Part shown: positions 7,513 to 13,252 of the stretch, piece after piece
How the letters are laid out: every line of letters begins with the position of its first letter
Numbering within the stretch: the first letter of the stretch is position 1
Assembly: GCA_025964455.1 (NCBI GenBank)
Contig: JAOPYU010000159.1
Location: 1-13,946 of the forward strand
DNA: 13,946 nucleotides
DNA from: Thermoleophilia bacterium
Lineage (GTDB): Bacteria > Actinomycetota > Thermoleophilia > Gaiellales > SKUG01
Direction: 5' to 3'
Program-made: the position numbers and the translations under genes
The notes under the pieces: generated by a model
Told to the model about the DNA's origin: nothing
Database searches by the model: none
What the model saw: the letters and a program-made list of their open reading frames with translations, nothing else

Positions 7513-7525
7513 CGCGTCCCGTCAG
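7509..7525. repeat. Inverted repeat containing both stop codons of a convergent pair
   Basis: CTGACG-CGTCC-CGTCAG: two perfect 6-bp arms around 5 nt. The left arm carries the TGA of the hydrolase gene and the right arm the TGA of the Fur-family gene on the other strand. It could form a hairpin in both transcripts and act as a bidirectional terminator, but there is no T-tract on either side, so termination is uncertain. Confidence 0.45.
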
Positions 7526-7950
7526 GCCCGCGAACAGGCGTCGCAGGTGCCGACCAGCTCGACCGAATGACGCACGTCGCTGAAGCCGCTCGCCGCGGCA
7601 ACCGTCGACGCCCACTCCCCCACGCCGCAGTCATGGAGCTCGACGACCAGGTGACACTGCTCGCAGGTCAGGTGGTGGTGGTGCCCGGGCGCGCACGAGC
7701 GGTAGCACGTGGAGCCGCCGTGCTGGAGGGCATCGATGGCGCCGGAATCGGCGAGCGCGGTGAGGGCGCGGTACACCGTGGCCAGGCCGAGCGTCGGATG
7801 GTCCGCGCGCAGGTTGGCGTGGAGCGCCTGTGCCGTCATGTCGCTGCGCGTGGCCATGAGCGCCGCGAGCACGACGACGCGCTGCTGCGTCACCCGCAGC
7901 CCTCGCTGCTGCAGCTCGGTGCGCGCTCGTGCATGCGGTTCCGACGACAT
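7522..7950 (-). CDS. Fur-family metalloregulator, probably Zur
   Basis: A 142-residue dimeric metal-sensing repressor. The N-terminal winged helix covers about residues 8-85, with RGLRVTQQRVVVL and the recognition helix LGLATVYRALTALAD (54-68). The C-terminal metal/dimerisation domain holds a His-rich segment (His90-93) and two CxxC pairs (C96/C99 in CEQC and C136/C139 in CDAC) that form the structural Zn site of the family. The ATG at 7950 is 6 nt downstream of a TACGCT -10 box, which suggests a leaderless mRNA. It is divergent from a ZIP metal transporter, with a 15-bp Zur-like box between the genes and a CDF exporter upstream. This context, rather than the protein alone, favours Zn (Zur) over Fe (Fur) or peroxide (PerR). 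Autoregulation is likely because the box overlaps its -35 region. Confidence 0.88.
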   Translation of the reverse strand: MSSEPHARARTELQQRGLRVTQQRVVVLAALMATRSDMTAQALHANLRADHPTLGLATVYRALTALADSGAIDALQHGGSTCYRSCAPGHHHHLTCEQCHLVVELHDCGVGEWASTVAAASGFSDVRHSVELVGTCDACSRA

Positions 7951-7956
7951 GCGTCG

Positions 7957-7962
7957 AGCGTA
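7957..7962 (-). promoter_or_regulatory. -10 element of the Fur-family gene
   Basis: On the minus strand this reads TACGCT (TANNNT), 6 nt before the ATG at 7950, consistent with leaderless transcription. At 18 bp upstream lies TTCTCA (7986-7981), a four-of-six -35 that sits inside the Zur-like box. Confidence 0.45.
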
Positions 7963-7966
7963 CCAC

Positions 7967-7996
7967 TCGACAGGGCTACCTGAGAACCATTATCAT
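7967..7996 (+). promoter_or_regulatory. Promoter of the ZIP transporter gene
   Basis: TCGACA (7967-7972; five of six to TTGACA), an 18-bp spacer, then TATCAT (7991-7996). The ATG at 8004 is 7 nt beyond the -10, so the transcript should be leaderless. The operator-like box at 7981-7995 fills the spacer and overlaps the -10, which suits repression. Confidence 0.6.
7981..7995. promoter_or_regulatory. Zur/Fur-type operator
   Basis: TGAGAACCATTATCA is a 7-1-7 imperfect palindrome in which five of seven arm positions pair. It agrees at 11 of 15 positions with the actinobacterial Zur consensus as I remember it (TGAAAATGATTTTCA). It lies between a divergent Fur-family gene and a ZIP transporter gene and overlaps promoter elements of both, so one bound dimer could repress both. 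Confidence 0.65.
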
Positions 7997-8003
7997 CTGC
8001 AAC

Positions 8004-8795
8004 ATGCTGGTCCTCCTCCTCGCCCTGTGTGCCGCCATCGGATTCGGCGCCGCGACGCTCTTCGTGGAGACGTCGCTCGGGACCTCACGAGCGTTCCATC
8101 ACGTCTCGGTCGTGGTCGCGGCCGGCATCTTGCTCGGCGTCGCGATCGCGGACCTGCTGCCGGAGGCATTCGAGCTCGCCGGTCACACCCGCGCGGCGCT
8201 CGCGATCGCCGTCGGCTTCCTCGTGCTGTTCCTGATCGAGGCGCTCACCGGCGGCCACACGCACCACCATGAGCCGCACGTGCACGGCGGCGAGGCCCAT
8301 GCCCATGCCCACGCCCACGCCCACGGCGACGTCGCGGCCGACGATCCGTGCATCCCGGTGCACGCGGTGCTGCCGTTCCTGATCGGGCTCGCGCTCCACA
8401 ACTTCACCGACGGGGTCGTGATCGGAGCGAGCCATGAGGTCTCCGACACGGCGGCCGCGGGCGTCGCAGGGGGCATCGTGCTGCATCAGCTCCCGGTCGG
8501 GCTGTCGTTCGCCGCGGTGCTCCTGGCGAGCGGGATCGGCGTGCGCCGGATGCGTCGCAATGCGCTCTTCGTCGCGCTCCTGATCCCGGTCGGTGCACTG
8601 ACCGTGCTCGCCGCACCGCACCCGAGCGGAACCCAGCTCGGCTCACTCATCGGCGTCGCGGCCGGGGCGATCATCTACATCGCCACCGGGCACCTGCTGC
8701 CGGAGGCGCACAGCGAGGAGCGCCGCCCGGGGGTCGCCATCGCCTTCGCAGCTGCGCTGCTCGGGTCGGTGCTGTTCACGACCTCGCTGCACTGA
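8004..8795 (+). CDS. ZIP-family divalent metal transporter
   Basis: A 263-residue integral membrane protein of the ZIP family, which moves Zn (sometimes Fe or Mn) into the cytoplasm. About eight hydrophobic helices are visible. The loop after TM3 (residues 85-108) is His-rich (HTHHHEPHVH, then five Ala-His pairs). The TM4 metal motif HNFTDG is at 132-137. The TM5 motif is HQLPVG at 161-166, where many ZIPs have HE-x-P. GHLLPEAH (229-236) resembles the DLLPEAF segment at 50-56, reflecting the internal symmetry of the fold. The ATG at 8004 is chosen because it is the start of TM1 and lies 7 nt after the -10. The divergent Fur-family gene and the operator between them indicate metal-dependent control. 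It ends 2 bp from the convergent RTX gene. Confidence 0.9.
   Translation: MLVLLLALCAAIGFGAATLFVETSLGTSRAFHHVSVVVAAGILLGVAIADLLPEAFELAGHTRAALAIAVGFLVLFLIEALTGGHTHHHEPHVHGGEAHAHAHAHAHGDVAADDPCIPVHAVLPFLIGLALHNFTDGVVIGASHEVSDTAAAGVAGGIVLHQLPVGLSFAAVLLASGIGVRRMRRNALFVALLIPVGALTVLAAPHPSGTQLGSLIGVAAGAIIYIATGHLLPEAHSEERRPGVAIAFAAALLGSVLFTTSLH
8295..8324 (+). repeat. Five tandem GCCCAY hexamers encoding (Ala-His)5
   Basis: Five in-frame copies (GCCCAT twice, GCCCAC three times) inside the ZIP gene give the alternating Ala-His stretch of the cytoplasmic metal-binding loop. Such short repeats may vary in copy number between strains. Confidence 0.85.
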
Positions 8796-8800
8796 GCTCA
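8793..8800. repeat. Palindrome formed by two convergent stop codons
   Basis: TGAGCTCA: the TGA of the ZIP gene and, on the other strand, the TGA of the RTX gene, with 2 bp between them. It leaves no space for a separate terminator, so the transcripts must overlap. Confidence 0.6.
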
Positions 8801-9415
8801 ACGCTTCGCCGGTGCGCTCCGCATCGTCGTGACGTTGATGTGCTCGCATCCGAACACCTGGTCGACCGTGCGTCCGTTGACCGAGACGATCCATGCGGTG
8901 TCGTCGCCCTCGCCGCAGTGCAGACGGTCGACCGAACCGTCGAAGCTCTCTGCGTGCAGCTGGTCGTCGCCCGCGCCGCCGATGAGTACGTCGCGACCGG
9001 CACCCGCCCAGAGCACATCCTTGCCGCCGCCACCCTGGACCACGTCATCGCCTGGCCCACCGACGAGGCGGTCGGCGCTCGCGTTGCCGAGCAGCACGTC
9101 CGGACCTGCCCCGCCATCGATGTGGTCGACGCCTGATCCGCCGGCGAGCGTCTCCGCGCGCGCCGTGCCCGTGCGCTGCGCCGGAGCCGGCGCCGCAGCG
9201 GGGCGTGCGGGGTCATCCTCCTCGGCTCCCACCCCGATCGTCAGGACGGTCATGAGCAGTGCCGCGCCCACGACGATGCCGCCGGCGGTACGCACCTGAC
9301 GACCTCGTCCTCGGAGCAGCTCGCGGACCCGGAGCAGCTGGAAATGGGCGGTGTCGCGAACCTCGTGGACCCGGGCCGCGCGCTGGAGTGACCAGATATC
9401 GGACATGCAGGCCAT
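8798..9415 (-). CDS. Single-TM protein with RTX calcium-binding repeats
   Basis: A protein of about 205 residues. A basic N-terminal region (about 1-43, ending RELLRGRGRQVR) precedes one hydrophobic helix (44-64), so it is probably anchored with the rest outside. After an Ala/Pro linker come seven RTX-type nonapeptides (92-154; pattern GGxGxDxLx, for example GGAGPDVLL and GGAGDDQLH), expected to fold into a calcium-binding beta-roll. The C-terminal part has two cysteines (167 and 190, in LHCGEGDD and FGCEHI) that may pair. The start is uncertain: ATG 9415, ATG 9406 and TTG 9454 are all in frame with poor ribosome sites. No toxin or enzyme domain and no type I secretion genes are present, so a surface-structural role is the most that can be said. 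Its 3' end is 2 bp from the convergent ZIP gene. Confidence 0.78.
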   Translation of the reverse strand: MACMSDIWSLQRAARVHEVRDTAHFQLLRVRELLRGRGRQVRTAGGIVVGAALLMTVLTIGVGAEEDDPARPAAAPAPAQRTGTARAETLAGGSGVDHIDGGAGPDVLLGNASADRLVGGPGDDVVQGGGGKDVLWAGAGRDVLIGGAGDDQLHAESFDGSVDRLHCGEGDDTAWIVSVNGRTVDQVFGCEHINVTTMRSAPAKR

Positions 9416-9482
9416 GACGCCTGCAGCGCGGCTGACGTGCGGGCAATCCCGCAACGCTTACGAACCGCTCACATGCGAGCCG

Positions 9483-11225
9483 TCAGCCGGCGCGCCAGCG
9501 CGGCTGCTGCTCACGGATCCATGGCCAGTCACGAGCATTGACCACGTCATCAGGCCGCAGCCCCGCGCGCCGCGCGATCGCGATGCCATGTTCGACCAGC
9601 CCGAGGGTGCCCGGCCCGTGTGCGTCGGAGTTCACGCACAGCAACACGCCGGCCTCGGCGGCCCGCGCTGCCGTCGCCGCGTCGAGGTCCAGCCGATCCG
9701 GCGATGCGTTGATCTCCAGGGAGGTGCCTGTCTCGGCCGCGAGCTCGATGAGCCGGTCCGTGTCGAGCGCCGTGCTGGGGCGTCGCAGGAGCAACCTGCT
9801 GGTCGGGTGCCCGATGCAGTCCACGAGCGGGTTGCGGATCGCGCGCTCGATCCGTCGATCGATCTCCTCCGCAGGCTGGCGCTGGCGCGAGTGGATCGAC
9901 GCGACCACCCAGTCGAGGCGCTCGAGCACGTCGTCCGGATAGTCGAGCGACCCGTCCGGGAGGATCTCCAGCTCGATCCCGTGGAGCAGCGTGAAGTCGT
10001 CGCCCAGGCGGGTGCGCACGCCCTCGATCTCGCGCCACTGGTCGACCAGGTCCTCGACTGACAGCCCGTTGACGATACGCAGCGACCAGGAGTGGTCGGT
10101 GATCGCGAGGTGCCCGTAGCCCCGCTCACGAGCGGCGAGCGCCATCTCCTCGATCGACGCGCGGCCATCGCTCCAGTGCGAGTGACAGTGCATCTCGCCC
10201 CGCAGGTCCTCGACGGTGACCAGGGTCGGCAGCTCGCCCCGGGCCGCGGCATCGAGCACGCCCGCGTGGTCGCGCAGCTCTGGCGGGATCCACTCCAGGC
10301 CCGCCGCTGCGTAGATCGCGGCATCGGGCTGTTCGTACACGGCGAGGCTGCGTATCGAGCTCACGCCTGCGCGCCGTGCCACCGCGTCGGCGTGCTCCGG
10401 CGGGCCAGTCGCGTGGAGCACCGAGTGCGCCTCGTGCTCGGGGTCGGTCACGTGGATGCGGACCCCCGCCCCGGTCGCTGCCTGCAGCGCGAAGGTCAGG
10501 CACTCCTCCACGACATCCGGATCCTCCGACGACGTGTGCCAGCCGCGGTGGTCGAGGGCGTCGCGCACGGCCGCAGTCGCCGCGGCGCTGTCATCGGCCA
10601 CGACGACCACGTCGAGCACGTCCACCAGCTCGAAGCCGCGCGCCAGCTGGCCTACTACGTGCGTGCGCCTGACACCGGGCACGACGGCTTCGAGCAGCAC
10701 CTCCACGTCGCGTGCGGCCCGGCGCGCGTGCGAGCGCAGGAGCGGCTCGGCCATCTCCTCCGGCTCCTCCTCCAACGTCGCCAAGCCGAGCCGCACGGCA
10801 TCCACCGTGGCGGGACCGACGCCGTGCACCGCCAGCAGGCGCCCATCCTCGGCGGCCTCCTCCAGGTCGTCGAACGAGCGCGGTCGGACCTCGTCCCAGA
10901 TTGCCTGCGCGGCGCGTCGATTCACGCCCGGCAGGCGCTTGAGCAGGAGCATCTGCGGCGGTGCCTGCTGGCGCAGCCGCTCGAGCTCCTCGATGGTCCC
11001 CGTCTCGCAGAATTCCGCGATGCGCGACTGGATCGACGAACCGATGCCGCGGACGTCGGTCGCGCGCCCGGCCATGGCGAGCGCACCGATCGACATGGGC
11101 AAGCGGCGGATCGTGCTCGCGGCGCTGCGATACGCGCGCGCCGGATAGCGCGAGCCGCCATGCTCGAGCTGCTCGGCCATCTCCTCGAGCGCCAGCGCGA
11201 CCTGGGGATTGGACGGGTGTTCCAC
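9483..11225 (-). CDS. polX: Family X DNA polymerase/PHP protein (PolX) with degenerate polymerase site
   Basis: A 580-residue homologue of bacterial PolX, a base-excision-repair enzyme; length matches the family (about 570-580). Order of domains: an 8-kDa-like helical region with YPARAYRSAASTIRRL (27-42), helix-hairpin-helix motifs (VRGIGSSI at 58-65, LPGVNRRAAQAI at 98-109 and VHGVGPATVDAV at 133-144), a palm region (about 190-300) and a PHP domain (about 344-560). The PHP metal ligands are intact: HCHSHWSDG (His346, His348), ITDHS (Asp377, His378), GIELE (Glu418), ASIHS (His445), IGHPT (His473) and NSDAH (Asp534, His536). The palm has lost most catalytic features. GTG 11225 is preferred over GTG 11276 because it aligns with usual PolX N-termini, although GGAGG ends only 1 bp before it. 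Probable role: DNA 3'-end processing rather than synthesis. Confidence 0.88.
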   Translation of the reverse strand: MEHPSNPQVALALEEMAEQLEHGGSRYPARAYRSAASTIRRLPMSIGALAMAGRATDVRGIGSSIQSRIAEFCETGTIEELERLRQQAPPQMLLLKRLPGVNRRAAQAIWDEVRPRSFDDLEEAAEDGRLLAVHGVGPATVDAVRLGLATLEEEPEEMAEPLLRSHARRAARDVEVLLEAVVPGVRRTHVVGQLARGFELVDVLDVVVVADDSAAATAAVRDALDHRGWHTSSEDPDVVEECLTFALQAATGAGVRIHVTDPEHEAHSVLHATGPPEHADAVARRAGVSSIRSLAVYEQPDAAIYAAAGLEWIPPELRDHAGVLDAAARGELPTLVTVEDLRGEMHCHSHWSDGRASIEEMALAARERGYGHLAITDHSWSLRIVNGLSVEDLVDQWREIEGVRTRLGDDFTLLHGIELEILPDGSLDYPDDVLERLDWVVASIHSRQRQPAEEIDRRIERAIRNPLVDCIGHPTSRLLLRRPSTALDTDRLIELAAETGTSLEINASPDRLDLDAATAARAAEAGVLLCVNSDAHGPGTLGLVEHGIAIARRAGLRPDDVVNARDWPWIREQQPRWRAG

Positions 11226-11285
11226 GCCTCCACGGTTCCCGCGCCGCCGCGCAGCATTCCATTCGGGCCCACACACGCGGCTCGG

Positions 11286-13160
11286 TCAGGCGTTGGGCGC
11301 GAGCACCTGCATCACGATCGGCGCCTGGTAGACGCCCGGACGCTGGCTCGCAGAAGGACGCAGGCCGAACCGCAGCCTGGCTTCGGCTCCGAGCGCGCCA
11401 CTGGTGGTCTGCTGGGCGACCTTGGCCGCTGCCAGCGCGGACGCGTCCGGGATCGCGGCCCACGCATCGGTGTCAGTCGCCGCGCAGTCGTTGCCGCCGT
11501 CGACGGCCCAGCTCGCCGCGGTGGCGCCCGCTCCCAGCTGACGCAGGCACGCCGCGAACATGCTCGTGCTCGAGGCCGTGTCCCAATCTGCCGCGCCCGA
11601 CACGTAGTCGCTGATCGCCACCGAATCCCACGCCGTCAGCAGCATCTGACCGTTGGCGTCGGAGAACACGTCCCCGGCCGCGACCACCCGACCATCGCGC
11701 CCGATCCCCGCGGCATAGAGACCCTCGAGGCCGCCGACGCCGAGGTCCGACGAGTCCCAGCCGTCGCTCGAGAAGCTCTGGTCCAGCTGCCCCCCGGCGC
11801 CGAATCGCGCCATGAGCGAGCGCGCCCCGCCATTGGCGACTCCAACCGCGAAGATCCCCCCGTCGGGCATGGCCACCACGTCGACGAGGCCGTCATCGAG
11901 ACCGCTGCCAAGGTCCTGGTTGAAGATGCCCCCGGTCCCGAATGCGGGATCGAGCGTGGCGTCAGGCCTGAGCTTCACGGCGGTGGCGTCGTCGGAGTTC
12001 GCGGCCCAGCTCGCGTTCATCTTGCCGACCGTGACGTAGGAGCCGTCCGCGAGGATGGCCAGGTCGCGAGGCTCCCGATTGCCTCCGCCGAATGGCAGGT
12101 CGATGAGCCCGTCGCCGGAGAACGTCAGGTCGAGCTGGCCGTCCGGCTTGTAGCGCCCGAAGGTCCAGCGGTAGCTGCCGGTCGTGGAACCGCGCCCCAC
12201 CACGACGATGTCGCCGTCGGCCTCGAGCGCCAGCCCGTTGATCCCGAACCAGCTCGTGCCGTCCCAGGTGATGCGATCCACACCGTCGCCGCTGAAGCTC
12301 GGATCGAGCATGCCGGGGTCCTGCAGGCGGGCGATGACCCAGTCGCCGTTGCCCGGGGTCGCCTGGTCGAGGCCAGCCACCAGCACCTTGCCGTCGGGCT
12401 GGATGGCGAGCTGCCCGACGAACTCGTTCGTGCCCGGGAACATCGACTGGACGAGGACGCCGTCCCCGTCCCACGTCGAATCCATGGTCCCGTTCGGCAT
12501 CAGGCGCAGCACGTAGGTGTTGGTGTCCTCGTTTCCGCCCACGACCATGATGCGACCATCCGGGAGCAGCCCGAGCCCGTGCAGCTCGTCGGGGCTCGTG
12601 AAGGTCCGCACGCCGGTCCCGTTGAAGGTGGTGTCGAGCCGGCCGTCGGTGTTGAAGCGGGCGAGGATCCCGTCGTCGTTCGCATAGCCGCTCACGAGCA
12701 CCTTGCCGTCGGGCTGGACGAGCAGGTCGTTGATCCAGTCATCGCCGACCGTGCGGTCCACGTGGACGATGCCGTTGCCGGGCCCCGTGTCGCCGTCGAA
12801 CGCCTGGTCGAGCGCGCCGCTGAACGGCAGCCACATCGCGTCACCGTTGCCGTCGGGCTGGAACATGCGCAGCATCGACGTGTCGTTGCTCGAGCCGAAC
12901 GTCACGACGCAGTCGGCGGTGGTCACCACGGATGCATTGGGCAGCACCGCGCCGAACGAGGTGATGCCGGGCACGTTGCTGCCGCATCCACCGGTCGAGA
13001 GGGTCGTCGCACTCGGCACCGTCGCGCCAATGACCGTGCTGCTGGAAGCCGCGGAGCCGGCGCCGGACATCGTCGTCAGCGCCAGGAACGACGCAGCCGC
13101 GCACGCCGCGACCCCGACCTGCAACAGTCGGCGCAGTGGACGGGTGGGCCGGTCCCTCAT
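11286..13160 (-). CDS. Secreted delta-60 repeat protein
   Basis: A 624-residue exported protein. The N-terminus has a basic start, a hydrophobic core (about 12-30) and a likely signal-peptidase site after GSA (about 37). Residues 98-510 hold seven to eight delta-60 repeats of about 45-58 residues with the pattern QPDGKVLVxG ... ARxxxDGxLDxxFxGDG; clear copies begin near 143, 192, 249, 307, 365 and 425, with weaker ones at both ends. Such repeats probably fold as beta-propeller blades. An N-terminal Cys-containing module (40-97; C59, C84) and a C-terminal module (510-624; C539, C559, ending ARLRFGLRP...RPGVYQAPIVMQVLAPN) bracket the repeats. There is no LPXTG or C-terminal TM anchor. The ATG at 13160 has no obvious ribosome site. 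The PolX gene follows 60 bp downstream on the same strand. Ligand and role are unknown; cell-surface or extracellular location is inferred. Confidence 0.85.
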   Translation of the reverse strand: MRDRPTRPLRRLLQVGVAACAAASFLALTTMSGAGSAASSSTVIGATVPSATTLSTGGCGSNVPGITSFGAVLPNASVVTTADCVVTFGSSNDTSMLRMFQPDGNGDAMWLPFSGALDQAFDGDTGPGNGIVHVDRTVGDDWINDLLVQPDGKVLVSGYANDDGILARFNTDGRLDTTFNGTGVRTFTSPDELHGLGLLPDGRIMVVGGNEDTNTYVLRLMPNGTMDSTWDGDGVLVQSMFPGTNEFVGQLAIQPDGKVLVAGLDQATPGNGDWVIARLQDPGMLDPSFSGDGVDRITWDGTSWFGINGLALEADGDIVVVGRGSTTGSYRWTFGRYKPDGQLDLTFSGDGLIDLPFGGGNREPRDLAILADGSYVTVGKMNASWAANSDDATAVKLRPDATLDPAFGTGGIFNQDLGSGLDDGLVDVVAMPDGGIFAVGVANGGARSLMARFGAGGQLDQSFSSDGWDSSDLGVGGLEGLYAAGIGRDGRVVAAGDVFSDANGQMLLTAWDSVAISDYVSGAADWDTASSTSMFAACLRQLGAGATAASWAVDGGNDCAATDTDAWAAIPDASALAAAKVAQQTTSGALGAEARLRFGLRPSASQRPGVYQAPIVMQVLAPNA

Positions 13161-13203
13161 GAAATATGGATTCGGTCGGATCCCCGAACAGATTGATCAC
13201 CGA

Positions 13204-13239
13204 CCTGAACTATCTCTCAGGCTCGCGCGTTTTCGCGCG
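13204..13239. repeat. Two small hairpins between the reductase and delta-60 genes
   Basis: CCTGA/TCAGG (13204-13208 and 13217-13221) and, beside it, a perfect CGCGCG-TTTT-CGCGCG stem-loop (13224-13239). They lie 3' of the reductase gene and 5' of the delta-60 gene on the minus strand. There is no T-run after the stem on that strand, so a classical rho-independent terminator is not supported; a GC-rich actinobacterial-type terminator is possible. No clear delta-60 promoter was found in this 92-bp gap. Confidence 0.4.
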
Positions 13240-13252
13240 CAATTCCTCCTGG

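Noticed and set aside
8295..8324. Possible CRISPR or satellite repeat
   Set aside because: The hexamers are contiguous, in frame and encode the His-rich loop of the ZIP transporter; there are no spacers.
10092..13196. A 1034-codon open frame on the plus strand
   Set aside because: It is antisense to the PolX and delta-60 genes, both of which have strong family motifs. Its translation is low-complexity, rich in Arg, His, Ala and Val, with no recognisable domain. Long antisense frames are expected at this G+C content.
13224..13239. Rho-independent terminator for the aldo/keto reductase gene
   Set aside because: The stem is perfect, but on the minus strand it is followed by a mixed sequence, not a T-run; it is recorded only as a hairpin.
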